Counted from the stretch's first letter, positions 35,144 through 50,200 are shown. The stretch is 64,000 bases of DNA from Diploscapter coronatus (GCA_964036155.1 OZ038422.1:59233201-59297200), one strand, 5' to 3'. The notes: a model not told the origin generated them from the sequence alone. Numbers and translations: made by a program.

Positions 35144-35468
35144 TTTAGTCTATTGTTTTTTTCTATGATTTTTCTTCTGTAGATTCTCAATTTTTTCTCG
35201 CATCTCGTTAGTTTCTTTTAATTTCCCGCCCTGATTCGACCGAGTGGAGATCGAAATTCGGGACTAATGAGCGATTTTGGCCACTAACTTTTTTTTTCTC
35301 GATATTTTTCCTTTCAAATACAACACTATCATGCTAGCCTATTGTTTATTGCCATCAGTCGGTTATCCCACTAGATCATTTCGTATTATGTGTGTTAAGA
35401 TGGATTGAAACGAGCAGAGGGGAGAGAGCGTAGTGAGATCTCGCGAGCTCCTCCATTTTTGCTGTCAT

Positions 35469-36716
35469 TCATTTCTTCGTGAAGCAGTCGTTGTTCAGGC
35501 TGTTTAGGGTCATGTAGTTGGGGTCCTGAAATTGTCATTGATTAGAATAATTTGAAGCCTGGTGTAATGATGCAAAGGCATATTCAAATTTCAATATTTG
35601 AAAGTTTCGTGAACTTCAAGAACTTGTTCTGATAGAGAACATCGTTGCATTACTCGATTAAATTTCATCTGCGGTAACTTGAAAACATAAGCCCACATGC
35701 CAGGCGAAATATTGTGGGAAAAGAATATCCTTCCTATCATTTCAAATTATTGTTCATAGCTTGAGGCTCCCAAACAGCCACCCATCTGCTTACAAAAGTC
35801 GGAGCTTTGGAGCCGGTGTCAGTGGGAGCCTGTGGCTTGGGTGGGTTTTGACTAAGGCCGATGCCAGAGGGCTTGGAGCAGTCGGTACTCTTCTGAGCGG
35901 GACAGGAGTTCGTCTGAAAACTGCATTTTGTGACAAATTGAAAATTTCGCTCTGAAGATTTCTTCCCAGTGTTACTTTTTCTTATATCATCTCTAAACAG
36001 TCGAATTTGCATGTATTCTCATGCTGGTATTGTTTTCATTTACCCCTTACTTTACCAACTTTCTCGTTACTTCCACTGACGGACGCGGACGTCGTCGGTT
36101 TGTTCCCGATCGGCACGTGCTGTCTGGTGCTGAAATTGGCAATGATGATGAATTTGTGTTGAGAAGAGAATGGATCATTTTCCTCGAATGTCCAAATATG
36201 CTTAGGAAGAATAGGAACCAAATAATTTTCGATGAAGTTTCGATTTATCTTTTTACGAGCGTTTGCACATTCGCGGAAAATTTTATGATATCGTTGATTG
36301 AGCAGCAAATTCTTTTCCACCCACGTCGAAGAAGGCCACAACCATCCGAACCAACTGTTTGAGCTGTTGTTGTTCTGCTGAAAAGTTTAATCATGAGGAA
36401 ATGCTTATAGAATCTATCAGTTTTGAAGCAATAAATGTTTTTTGATAATCATGTGCCAGTGATAGATGAAACGCTTCCAAAATGATCAAAAGCGATCCCG
36501 TCGAAGCTTCGTGGCAGATTTGATCAGCATTTTTGTGATTTCAGTATCAGGACTGGGCGGAAATTTGTGGACGAAAAAAGGGAGGAAGAAAGTGCACGTG
36601 GAGCAGAGAAAGAGGTACTTTCACCCGGAAATTTCCGTTCAGCCCTTTTCAACATGAACTTCATGAATTTTCCCAAGTTGTTGCATAACCTTCTCGTCAC
36701 TCACCTGGCTGCTCAT
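35469..36716 (-). CDS. Small unrecognised protein, 106 residues
   Basis: Five phase-consistent exons: 36705-36716, one starting QNNNSSNSWFGWLWPSS near 36330-36380, one spanning about 36053-36131, 35794-35913 and 35469-35525. The start MSSQ is the only ATG in frame. The middle reads RQHVPIGNKPTTSASVSGSN; the tail carries TNSCPAQKSTDCSKPS and ends DPNYMTLNSLNNDCFTKK. There is no signal peptide or transmembrane span; it is low-complexity and polar with a WFGWLWP cluster, possibly a short linear motif or membrane anchor. It lies 1.6 kb downstream of gei-1 on the same strand, too far for a typical operon. Good splice sites and phase agreement argue that it is real. Confidence 0.6.
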
Positions 36717-38278
36717 CCCAGGTTGAGCGTTGGTCGATGTTAGTAGTGGAAATGAATGAATTATCTAGTCACACAGAAGGAACTGCGTTTTTGGTTCATA
36801 ATGTATGCTAATTTTGAAGAATTGTAATAATCTCGATGTAATTAGGGGCCTCAAACTCCTCCCCTCTGCAAAATGTGGCAGGGAATAAAAAGTAATGATT
36901 ATATGAAGCCCAAAAATAGGAAGCAAATACCTTTCAAAATTGGTGTTCACTAAATATCACTATCAGAATCGATGCACCACTCATAAAGATGATTATTTAC
37001 CAGAAAATCTTGTCAGAAAGTGCACGTCCGCAGACGTTTTATATTAGGAAAACGTGTTCATTTCTCAAGCTACTTTTGTCAGCTTTTTTGGTCCAAAATT
37101 ATTACTTTGTTTTATTTTTTCTGCATTAATATCTTAGTTACATCAAAAGTCATAAGTTTGGATAGCAAATTCCAGAAAATTAGTTTTGTAAAACTATTTG
37201 AGGTCCCTAGATGTAAGCAAATTTGATATTTTTGGATATGTCAATTCAATTTTTAAATAATATAAATTTTTATTTTATCTTCACGTTCATATAAATTTCT
37301 GTGCATAAAATAATCGTGTAACAATCATGTAGTTTCGGATATGGTTGATCGAATGTCAGAGACAATGCAATGCAATGAATGTAAAATCGAAATAGAGTTT
37401 CAAGTTCGTCTTTCAGATTTTCGAGATATGGTTGGAGGACTACTGAATCTACAAGCAAATAGATGATCGATTGAGCAATCGGAAAGAAATAAACACCACA
37501 CTGAGGAACAAGCCGAACGAGAACTAATTCATGATCATAACCGGTGGAATCAGGCCAATTTTTATTTTAGAATTTAGAGAATATGATTTTGTTCCATTTT
37601 ATAAAGAAAATTTCTTTGTTAAGAGAATCAGGAAAAACATATTCTCAGAGTGTTTAGGATTTTCAGAGAGTTATTTTCTCTTAAAATATATTAAATTACT
37701 GAAATTGAGATAATGGTTATTCATAAAGTCAGGTAAAAGTGAGCACCGATGAGTAATTATTGAGTAAAACGCGAATTGACGAGAAATCGAATGAAAGAAT
37801 GGGTGATGAATTGAAAGTGTATGAATATGCTAATAATGAAGGCAATGAAGCGATCATATACAAACAGGGAAATTTGTCGAATTTCTGAGCAAAACCTGTG
37901 CGTCCAAAATTGTTCTTTAGAAAAATTATTACATACAAAAATATGACATCAAAGTTTAGGCTATTGAATTGAGTCCCGTACGAATTACTGTATATTGAAT
38001 GATAAAATATAAAATAGTGTATAATGCCAAAATTGAGCTATGATAATGGCAATTTGAACGAATCTTTGGAGCTCATTCGGGTATCTCCTTTGATCGCAAT
38101 TTTGAGGAAAATCAATCAAATTGAACTTTTTCATTTTCTTCGAATCGTTGATAAACACTTTGAATTGTTGATTTTTTCCAATTACGATTACTCATGATAA
38201 TTTCAACTACAGAGCTTTTCGAGGTAATATGTTGGGGCTATGCGAATTTGCGAAGTTTAAAAATCATCTTCGAAAATA
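36717..38278. other. Region between gei-1 and the small gene
   Basis: This holds the gei-1 3' flank; the nearest canonical minus-strand AATAAA is at about 37266-37271, which would give a roughly 1-kb 3' UTR. A minus-strand open frame of about 98 codons (37270-37566, containing LVPQCGVYFFPIAQSIIYLL) lies here without a start codon near its beginning or visible splice context; it could be a pseudogene fragment or chance. Confidence 0.35.
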
Positions 38279-41200
38279 TCAGACTTTAGTCTCAGGCCCA
38301 TCGTCAGGAGAAGAGTGCGGCTGGAAACTGTCACGTAGACGAATCATCTGACGAGCCATTAAAGGACCGTACGTGCGGTTGTACCACGCTGTTGAACGAC
38401 CCCTTAAAACAACATTTCATATATGAATTAAGCTTTGTTAAGAAATTGAAACAATGAATGGAAGGAAATTTGTTTTTCGATTGCTGGTAAAATAAAAAGA
38501 TTGAAAATAGACCAACCGTAAATCGACTCTAGCGATGTATGTGACTCTGGACACTCCACTCTTGGGTTCGATGAGGAATCGCTGATCGAGCACAGCCGCT
38601 TGCAATCCGCCCAGCAACTGCTTGTCACTGCAGGCCACACTCCTCTCCGCTACTGCACATGAGCCACGAATTTCGGTGATGTCTGCACGGTGGAATCTAG
38701 AAACTTGTTGCATTAGGAAACAAGCATTGGAAGTTAACTAGTCAATAATATGAAGATATTTACAAAATACGAAATTATAAACAGATTTCCCCTGAGATAA
38801 GATATAGGTGTAGAAAATCAGCACCTTTTCATAGATAGGACAGGCGAAAGGTGCAAAACTTTGATATTTAATAGATGCACAAGTGTACAATTTTTCGATA
38901 CCTATGAGCAGTCCTATTTATAAAGAACTTGATTGATTCAAAACGCTTACCTAACAAGATGACAATCTCTCGAAGGATGTCCGACAGTGTCATTCAAAAC
39001 GTACTGATGAATGTCTGTGTCGGGCGTGTGTACCATCTCAACGTGCCTCCAATTCACTACTGAACTGTCCCATATGCATCTGAAAAATTTGTATAAAAAT
39101 CAATCAATTCCATCTGATCATAAAATCGAAATGTAAATATCGAACAGGAATTATTCTAATTGCAAGATCTTCGTGAAGACTAACGTTTCTTCCCCATAAA
39201 TGAAGTCGAAGAGAAAAATGTTTACATAGAATTTTTGATATGAGAAAAAAACCTGCCTTTCTTTGAGTATCCGATTCATAACCTCCTTAGGAGGAGCAGG
39301 CACGTCGGCCCACACTTTCCAAGTCTTGAGGGGATGTTCATCCAGGTTCTTCTTCGAGCAAATCTCGATTCCCTCATAGCTGCTTTCCGGAGTCCAATTC
39401 TTCCATCGTTCGTCGTGGTCCTTCACCAAATCTAGCACTTTGTCGATCAGATAGCTCCTAGCACTTTTCAGGCCTAGCTCTTTCAGAGGAGGAATGTCCT
39501 CTTCGTGGGATCTAAAAGTGTTCTTCTTATTTTGAAAATAAACGAACTTGGATTTTCGAAATTTCCCTCATATTCTCTATAATGTACAAGAATGGGATTT
39601 TTTTTTTTCAAATTTTACAAAATGATTTCTAAAATGCAAAATCAATTTCTATATTATTGTCATTAGTTTGATCAAAATCTTTTCAAAGAACAGATTCACA
39701 TACCGCTCTTCAATGGTTCCCTCAGGCAGAGTGAATAACTGTCGAGGGTTGTCGATCATGGCAGTGAGGCAGAGTTGGCAAGCCCTGGTCTCGCGCATCT
39801 CCCTTTCAGTGGGCATTCCAGCGGCACCGATTGTCTTATGTCGACGACTTCCTGACACCTTGTCGAGTCGCGATGCAGTCATATGGAACAGGGAGGGAGC
39901 GAAACAAACTGCCAGATTTTGGGGAGGCATCTAAATCATGCTTTTTCTTTATAAGATAAAGCTTAAAGATTTTTTCTTGTAATAAATAAGAAAAGATGGC
40001 CCTTATATATGGTATCTATTGTATTTGTCATCAGCTCCTGGTCTTATTTCTCTGCACTCCCTACACTTCCTCATCTCCCTATCCGACGACGTATACAGGG
40101 GGCCATAGAAGATTCGATGGAATTTTGAAGAGTTGGCAGTAAAGATCAAAATTTGGGAGAATCGGGTTCTTTATAATTATTTATTTACGTTCTAGTTGTT
40201 CGTTAAACCTGCCGAAGGATGGATATAAAAAGAAGAAGAGAAAAACTCGTGAAAATAACAATCATAAATTCAACTTACGTTATTGACTTGAGAATATTTA
40301 GCGACATCGTGCAAGAAGAACAGCAATGTCTGTAGAGCCTCTCGATTTTCATCTGGCAACAGGATGATCGCGTATTGAAGTGCGTTGAATCTAAAAATGA
40401 AGCTGATCTTAAGTGAGTGTCAAAATTTACCGTTCATTTTCGGGAACGTGCATGAAGATGTTGATGAAAACTTCGGAGAGTCTGCAGGTCATTAGAGGTT
40501 CTGGCAATTCACGAAGATATTGCTTTAGCATATCGGCTACGTCGTGGACCTTAATGAATCTTTTATTAAATTTCTCTAAAAATAAGAAAAAATCGGTTTA
40601 TTCTCATATTTTTGACAATCTGTTGGCTATTATTGAGGGAATAAGATGTCGATAGGAAAGAAAAACTGCAATGTTTTTTTAATCACGAAGTTACGATTTT
40701 AATACTTTTCAGAAATAGGATTTTTCACGCTTTTTAAAACTCATAAATTTACCTGACTAGAATGTAATTTAGTCTCCTCAGTGAAAGCATCATCTCCTCG
40801 TTCACAAACTTCTCTCAACTCAGCGATTCTCGACTTGACTCCATTTTTGCGGAACAATCCAACAGTGTCGGGAGCCATTTGTCTGAGGAAGGCAATGACT
40901 TCAAGGATCGGTTTGGGCAGACAAGTGCCCCATCGCTTGTACGACACGTCTAGAGAAGCTCCAAATACGCCGTTCTCATCTGGTTCTGGAAAATGGCATT
41001 TTATGGAAGGTTTCATGTACTTGTATAGAAAATTAATGCTGAAGATTTTTGATCAATTGTTCAAAATCATAAAGTGGCAGGGGTGAACGAACTTGTACTC
41101 CACTTTTGACTTTATAATTTTTATATTGAAGCTTTGGTTTCGAAAATTTTCAAATAAAAATTTAGTGCGTCTTTGTAAGATATCTTGAAGATCATCATTA

Positions 41201-44200
41201 TTGTATCAAATGATTGATTTTTAAACTTTATACAATCAAAATCCTACCTCCTTTGCTCTTAGCATCGATCTGCTTGATCCTCTGCATGAGTTTGTAAGTC
41301 CAGTGTCCAGTGGAGTGGCCGTTGCCTTGTTGCCTGCCGCCGTTCTGCTCCACATTCATGTCGATATTCCGCATCACGCCTACTCCCATGCATCTCTCCA
41401 AAATGCCCGTCACTCGCAGGTAAGCGAGTTTTCGAATTCGAAGCTGAAATTACAAATCGCGATAAAATTTGTTAGAATTAGAAATGTATGATTCTAACTT
41501 TACTTTTGTTAAACAAAAAGTTTTCGAAATTTGGCAATTAGAAATTTCTTAAACTTCGGTAAAAATCTTCTCCAGAAAACTTTACTAGAGTTTCGAAAAC
41601 CTATACTAAAAATCACTTTCTAAAAGAACCCCTTTCGTAAAAACATGAATTTCTTCTAGAATTGTAACGTATCTCTTGCATGATAATCGCTAATGTATTA
41701 CGATTTTCGAAGAATTCACCCCAATGAATTTATCAAATTAACACAATAAGTGCGACCTTTCAAACGTCACTGTTCATTATGTAAAACGCTTGCCTGAAAA
41801 GTCGAGAACTTATTCTAAGTACTTCTACTTTTCCTATTCTGTTCATTCTTATGCCGCCTTATTTGATAAAGAAAGGTTCCTAGTTCTCATGAAAAATCTA
41901 TAAGCTGAAATTTTCCTCTTACAGTAGCCATAAGAATCAAAAGCAAGAGTTTTTTTTTGCAAAACGTGGGAGAAAGCGTTTCAGATTATCGCAAATCAGA
42001 ACATTGTCACGAAATTACTCATTTTAGGCATTTCTGTTTCACTTCTCCTTCTTACTCTAGTTCAATATTTTCCACCTTATATTGCAGAACAATGGCGAAA
42101 TTATTCAAATTACATTATTTTCAGTTCAAGTTTTTCATTGCCGGTAGAAAATTTGACTAAAATCTTGCTGAACTGTTCAAATTATGTCTTTTTTTTTTTA
42201 ACTATTTTTTATCGATGACTAATTTTTTCTCTATTATCACAAGTAATATTTCTTTTTTGGTTTGTCAAAATGGTGTAATTTTATTTTCTATGTTCGATTT
42301 TTTCAATAAATCTAAAAAAAGTAATGACTGACCACATCGATGACGCTTAGAGAGTCGATGCAGTGGGCCAATTGCAGGTCGGAGAAGAATGCCTCTTCAG
42401 AGGGGGAAGCTGAAGACGCCGACACTGCCGATGAGGTCGAGGAAGGCAGCGAGTAGGAGGGCAGGGTGGGAGGGGAGCGGTACAGAAACGCTGAAGGCAA
42501 GGAGGAGGTCGGATGCGATTTGAGCGGGAAGGAAGAGGATGGGAAGATCGACTGACGGATTCTCAGCGAAGAAGGACCGCTGAAAATATTAACATAAAAT
42601 TTTAGAAAATTATGCTTTTGCAACAATTTTCGACAGAAAATTCTCTTTTCATAGAAAATAAACAAGGAGATGAGATTATGGAAAGATAATATTGTATAAC
42701 GTCTTCGAAATGAGCAAAAAATATGCGATATTTTATAAGTAAATTCTAGCAAGTCATAGTTTTTATAACTTGAAAAGAAAAATCCTACCTCGGTGATCTC
42801 GACAATGAAGACCCCACTCCCGAGTCCCTCCTGCTCTGCACGAAGGCAGTGCCACCCAGCTGTTCGTCGTCTGTCAAACTGCCCTGACTCTTGTTCGCTG
42901 CAGTGTCGACCTTCAGATGGCCTTCCCCATTCGACGTCGAGGGAGATTCTGAAGCCGCTGCACGAAGCAGTGAGGAATCAGAAGAAACGTCTGAAAATGA
43001 GAAATTCGAGATTTTCGTTCCGTCACTCCTAAAAACTAAAGAGCAAATGTTCTGTTATTTGATAGATGAAATCTATAGAGGAAAACTCAATATTGATGAT
43101 TTCAAAATAAATAAGTTCTTTTCCTTGAAAATTTCACTAAAAAGTGCATTTTTGAAACCACCAATAATTCCTTTGTAAATTTGGGGGAAAGACGTCTAGT
43201 AATTCAATACAAACCATGCAAATAATAGCCGTCATCTTGAATGACGAGATTCCTGGACCTCTCGATGGATTGTGATTGAGGTTGAGTTGATGCTGGATGA
43301 AAATAACTGCTATAATACGGAGGCGAGTAGGGGGTGGTGTGAATGGAGGTCGCTACGGACGCGGCCGGGGAGTGCGTTGTCGAGGTCGAAGCAGATGGAG
43401 TGTAGCAGTACGGGGAGGTGCGTAGAGGGCCTGCTGACGCGGGCTGCACTGGACGGGAAGTCCATCTTAAAAACTTACTGATTAAAAAAACTGTCGTTTA
43501 CTTTTCGAATCAAACTCGTGTATTTAGAAACAGTCCGAAATTGACTTATTTGGGGGAATTTGTTCAAAACATGATTATTCTTAACGTTAAAGTTGACCAC
43601 TGTGATTTTTTAGTTTGTTACAGATGTTTGTCTCAAAAAGTCACCACTTTCCTTTAATACGTTCAAATATTTTTTAGCGAAACGAATAAAGAAACGTTTG
43701 AAACCTTGGCAACGATCCTCCTTGCTGTTGATTGTGGTTGTGTCTTTCCAATAGGGTCCTTGGATCGAATCGATATCTGTCCACAGAGGGAGTCATCGGC
43801 GTGATTCCAGTCACGTAGGGGGACGGCGAGTCGTTGTTCGTCGATGAGAATCTTCCTCCCAGGTGGCCGTAGCCGTTGAGTTGTGGAGTGAAGTGGCCTG
43901 GAGGAGGAGAGGATGGTACGAAGCCTCGATTGTACGAGGAATTCGACCTCGTATGGTAAGCTGTAGGAGGGGGCACTGAGCGGTCCCTCTTTACGGGGAT
44001 GCGGTGTGAGTGAGAAGGGGGAGGGGAGAAGGCGTAAGCAGAAGCCTGCGTTGGAGCGGGAGAAATGAGTTCCTGCTGATGATTATGGGTTGGGGAGAGA
44101 ATCACGATTCCCTGGCGGCGAGCCGACTTGCTTCTCGACTGTCTCTCACTCGGACCAATAGGTCGAGATCGAACTGCAAAAATTAGGAGGTTGATTAGAA

Positions 44201-47200
44201 TGAGGGGGGAGGATTTTGTTAAAAATTAGAATTCTCAAACTGCACTTTTTTTTCTTCTTTAGCTTTTCATCGATTTTAATGGGGGAAAATTGGATTATAT
44301 CCACACTTGTGAACTAAAGATTGCCCATTCCCAAAATAAGCCATCTATTTTGGGAATGCTTTATCTCTAAGGAATGTTAGGAGATTTATTACGTCGGAAA
44401 GGATAAGGAGATGATAGGCTTACCGCTAAGGTCGGAAGGTCTAGGGATGGATCTCCCCGATCCAGAAGAAATGGCTGCAGGATTGAGATTAGCACTGGCA
44501 TTGGCCTGGTTGTGCGAGTCGAAGGACAGTAGAACTGGGTCGCCGATCACCAAAGGATTCGCTGCGTCTCTCGCTCGCGAAGCGCGGCGGCTTAAGTTAC
44601 GAGAATTTTTTTCTCACAGAAAAATAAGAATTTTTGTCAATCGATGATCTTACTATCTTGAGTCATCTAAGAAGATTTCAAAATAATAAAAATCTTAGAT
44701 AGTGTGACGGACTAAATCACTCGTTTTTCTAACGCAACAAAATTATCTATCGATACTTTCTACAAGGATTGCTGTAGCATGTGACGAAAAATGATTCAAA
44801 AGTATACGTTTTTCAATTTTAGTTTTTGGAGATAAAAAATTGCGCAACTCTGCCTCATGGATTTACCTTATTAACAAAAGAAAAAAAAACCAGCTTACCG
44901 ACTACTGGACCTGAGATCCATCTTTTTCATGATGGCCCTGGCTCGTTCCTTGATTCGCTCGGACTGGGACCTGCTTAGTTTTGCCTGAGCGAAAGCTGCG
45001 GCTGATTGAGGCGAGGGAGGACCGTCTGGCGGCGCGACGATGCTACCATTCGCTGAGGACACTGACGACGCACTGCAAGAGGAGATGATGAACAAGACGA
45101 AAAAGACAGTCAAGCAGAATGGCGAGAAGAGAAGAGAAGCTAGAAGTGGGGAATCGGAATGAAATCGGATCGAAATGGAAACCAAGCGATGATCGAATAA
45201 ATAGAGAATTGATGTGAATATCATTTACCGTCCCGGTTATCGCTAATTCAGAAAAATTACCGATGACCAAAATGCCGAGGGAAAAGCGCGGCGTCTTTCC
45301 GGAATAAACAAGCCGTAAATTTTTTCTCTGATTTGAATCAGTTACCAAGAAGTTATCGCTGAATAAGTAATTCAGATCACCAGGGAAAAAGAGCTGAAAC
45401 TTCTGTGAACAAAGTCAACTGAAAGTCTTTACAGTTGCAGAATTTGCCGCTAGTTATCATGAACTCAGAAAAATTACTGTTAACCAAAATGCAAATAAAA
45501 AGCTGAAATGTTTCTGAAAAAATAGCCGCATTTTTGGAAAACTCATTAAAAAACAACTGCCTGATAAAGCAGCAATATCATCACAACCCAAGATGCTGAT
45601 TACTGAACCGATAATAAAAATTACTTAGAAATTATTTCAGAGGGTTTTCTTTCTTATAAAAATATTGGATAAGAAGACAGCAGTTTTTACGAAATGAAAC
45701 CATCAATATCCTTAGTTATAATATCATTTTAGGTCTAAAATGTGCAATATTCGAAATTTCGAAGAAAAATGAAAAGATTTGAAATCAATAAATCTAAGAT
45801 TAGAAATAAACCATTCATAGCCGAAAAGAATGGATAGATGTCATAAAATAGACTAGCACGTTCATAAAGACATCAAGCATATTCGCCCCATAAATGTTCG
45901 CTTCTCGCGATTCAGCATTTAGCAATACTTGACCGTTTTTCGTCCTCATCGACGCTTCTTTCTTTCTTTCTTTCTTCTTGTAAATCCCGCCCCCCAATTC
46001 TCAGTTTTCAGATCAAACAGATGTTTTGTTTTGTCTCTCGAATTCGGTTCGATTTCATGTGATCGATAGCTGATGAAATGCAGATGGTATCGATAGATTA
46101 CGAGAGTAATTTTTGATCGGAACCGACCTGACTCCGTCCATTTTCCCATCCTCGTACCGCTCAGTTCGACCGTCTGCTCGCTTATCGTACGGAGAAATTT
46201 GGTGTCTAGAAAACTTATTTTATGATATGAAGGGATTTCTTCTAAATTCTTATAAAAATGATGGAACTGTCAGAAGTCTATGCAAATTTTGTAAGTTTAT
46301 AAATAAAAAAAAACTTTAGAAGGACGTAATCATTACCTATCCATCTGCCAATTAGGCTTCGTCGACACGATTCTGCCGGTGGCACCGTACATCGGTTCAT
46401 TTCCGATTCGACTCCACGTATGATTCTGTCGCTGATATTGCCAGTTTGATGATAGGGCTACCTAAAATTCGTTTATTTTCATACGAGTATCTTGCATTCT
46501 TTTATTTACATTCTATCTTTCCTTTCGACAAGAGTTTATAGTTTGATGGTGATGAGGATTTTGTAGGAAAACTATTCGTTTTATTTGCTTTTCAAACTAG
46601 ACTATAGTTTAAAGATGTATAAAATCAAACGTTCCAAAGAACCCCTCCTTATTTGGAAAATGTATCCTATGTAACAAATGCACTCGTAGTTTACATTTCG
46701 AGGTGTCAGATATTTGTTTGTTTAGATTCGCGGATTGAGGCATTTTGGAATTTACATAAATAAGGAAAATAGCTCACATTATCTTCGTCGTCCAGACCGA
46801 AAACGTCGAAATCGTTCTGAAAATGGCAGGAATTAAATCATAACGAATAAAAATTCAAATGATGTCTTTATGTTTTCTTTACAATTTGGTCACAAATGGA
46901 TTTTTTATCTCATTTCCTTAGAATTGCATGCTGTTTACACTGTAAATAGCGCAATATCGTATTGGCATAATCACCAGGAATAAGAGCAGTTGGAGGTAAA
47001 AGTCCTTACATTGTACGATACAGAATTATGAAAAAGATGAGATACGGTAAATGATTGTTCTAAAATGCAGATTTTTCCGAATATCACCGTCACAAATATT
47101 ACCTATTGAAAACCTCTCCTAAAATTCATCGATAAAGTTCTTATTTTCACTGAACTGGGTAAAATTTCTAAAAAGAAAAACCCTAAAAATGCGTTGCTTT

Positions 47201-50200
47201 TGATTTTATTGTTATTTGTTTAGTACTTCCGATTCAGCTTCACTCGTAGTTTTGCCTTTCTTGACTCGTGATTCACGCCATTCACAGGGCCAATTGACCA
47301 TTGAAATTCACAACAATGAGAGGGGGAATGGATTCGATATGCGACACGGGAATTTAACAGGGCGAATGGATGGAATTGACCAAGAAAGGATGGGGGAAAT
47401 GAGAATGGGACGGGGGAAAAATGCTGCTTGTAAGGAATTGGAACGAGCGAACACGCGCATATCATCGCTGAGGAATTTCTCGGAGCGCGCTTTTTGTCAC
47501 TTAGCGAAGTCTATTTAGCCGCGAAGAAAGCGACATGACTAAAAGGGCATTATTCTACACAGGGAAAATGACTGCGGATTCTGCAAATGGAATGAAATTC
47601 GGTGAAGTGAAGCAGATTTTTGTTCACCTGTAGAAAATTGTACAAGTTTTGATGTCAGAATTCTTCCAAGTTTCGCATTTTACTTCAGTGTAAAATATCC
47701 CGAAGCTTCCCATACAGAGAGGCAATAACGATAGTCAATCAATTCAAGTGCCTGTAGACATTTTCCCTAATTCCTCGATTCCCATTTTTGTAAAGGCCAC
47801 ACCTCTCTACCTATCTGTCCCTTGTCCTTCCGTATCACCCATTCGCTAACCATAAGCAGCTTATCATTTCCCTTATCATCCCTTTCATCGAATTGCGGCA
47901 ATTATGCGCGTTCGCCCTCGGCCTTTTTTGTTTCTAACACCTCAACTAGTCACTTGACAAAAACGAGAAGAATGCCGCTGAAAAATGATGCGTAACGCCT
48001 CTTTTAGACAAGGTTTTAATAAGGTGATCAGTTGGAGAGTTGATGAATAGTTTTGCGTTTACAGTATTTTGAACCATCTGTTTCAAATAGAAGAAATTCG
48101 GGAGGGATCAGAACATGGAATTGGCTCAAAATGCCGGAATCGGAATGCCGACGCATTCCAGATATTCCAGATCCGAATTCGAAAAGAAGTTTCGACATTT
48201 TTGACATTTGCATAAACAGTTTAAAGCTCACCCTTCTCCGCATAATGACGTTATCAATTTTCATAATTGCACATCTGTTGAGCGTGTCGAGTCGTCTGTA
48301 GAGAGCCCTGAGCGAATCTGTCCCTAGGAAAGCGTGGTCCTTGTTCACCGAATGCAACTCGATGGGGAAGTTTCCGTCTGAAACGAAACGAATCAACATT
48401 TTAATCCTCCAGCTTAGAAAACATCAATTCTTTTTCTGAGAAACTTGAACACTGGAGAAAAGAAAGTTTTTGAAGAAAACAACAAGTTTGTTGGTAACTC
48501 AAATAGCAACATCATAATGAAAAGATAGGATAAGAAAATTCCATTTTCGTTTCCCATAAATAGCGAGAATACATGAGAACTACAACAGAACTTGCAAAAG
48601 ATCACGAGAATAGACATTCCGTTGCAGCCCTGTTCCTGAGATTTTAATGTCATACTATCACAACTTTCCTGAGTTACTGTTTCACTGAGAGTTTCGTAAT
48701 TTGAAATTCAGCAATTATAAACAAAAAAGTAGCAAAAGACAGGATAATCTAGCCCCTTGTTGAGGCATGCAAATGGGAATAGGTTTGGCAATAAGAGAAA
48801 AGAATAAAAAGACGGAGAGGGAAATGAACAACCCGTTTGGTTTCCTCGTGTACGGGATGGCATCAATTGCAGCCTGACTTGCAGAGGGAAGTTGCAATGA
48901 CACCCCGGGGGGTGGCAGGGCAAATTCATCAGGGCAAGTCGGCCATAAGCGGCAGAAAAGATGAATGAAACCTCATATCATATCTCATATCACCGCATTA
49001 GAGAATTAGCAGTCATAAAGAGGAAAGTGAGATTTTGATTTGTTTCATAGAAGAAGTGACACGCTTTTTACTGTAAGGAACTTTTAACTGACAGCTAAGT
49101 TTTTGATAACCGTCAGACAGGAAGTAGAAAAAGGTGTTTTCGTCATAAAGGTGAAAAGTTATAACGGGGTATAAAATAGTGATTGCAATACTGTCAAGAC
49201 TTAAAAATTAAATCATAAAAACGTCCGAAAAGGGTATATTTTCTTGCAGAAGTAGAGGATATGATACGCAAAAAGTAAGAAGTAAAATAAGCCAGTTCAA
49301 AATTTTATCACGGTTTCTAAAGATTCTAGACATCGCTGATCTTGAAGAGGACTTAACAAAATTTAAAATTCTTGCAAGATAAAATTATTAGGTTGCAAAA
49401 TAATAGCATAGGAGGCACTTACGGAAGTGATATAATTAAAAAGCATAAGAATCATCTTAGCGCGATACTGTATTTATTCCTAGCCTTCGCACTACAGCTA
49501 TACCAGGGCTTACAAGTGTTTGGTGATTACGGGAAAGGAACGGGTAAAATAGGGAAAGAGAGAGAGAGAGAGATCCATTAGAAAAGAGGGAAGAGAGGAA
49601 AGACACCGGTTTGGGAGGGAATCGAAGAATAAGGAAAACGGAAGAAGAACTAAACAAGTAACAAGTCAAAAGGAATGAGAATGGAAATTCGAAGGTTGAC
49701 TGGGCAGAGAGAGGACAAACATAATGAATGAACCAGAGATTTGGCAGAAAGTTCAAGATGGAATTGGATTTAGAAAAGCTCAGTTTTCAAGGACCCCACA
49801 GAAATTTCAGAAACCAGAATGCGAGTTCCGTATCAGACATGAGTGATAGCGAGATTTCATGAAATCGACTCCAAATTGTGGGTGAGAGATGAAGAATAAC
49901 ATCTCGTGAAGAGTTTCGAGTTAACTGCACTCTTTATGACTTTTCGTTCCAACCGAACTACAAAAAGTCATATTTGGCAAAAAGCAGACCGGAGATACAA
50001 CCACTTAGCCAGTCACTCAACCAATAACCGATTTCATTTATCTTTGCCTAATCACCCATGAATATGACATTTAGAGAAAGCATTGCGTCAAAATCGCCAT
50101 AAAATAAGAATTTCTAGAATTTTGTAGAGGCGTACCGCAATTTCGCAAGGAAGAAGGTATAAATAGAAGAAAGTGTAAATGATGCAAACTTGCAAGCGAC

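Noticed and set aside
47216..47518. 100-codon plus-strand ORF in a gei-1 intron
   Set aside because: Starts at a non-ATG codon, lies antisense in an intron, and has no splice or domain support.
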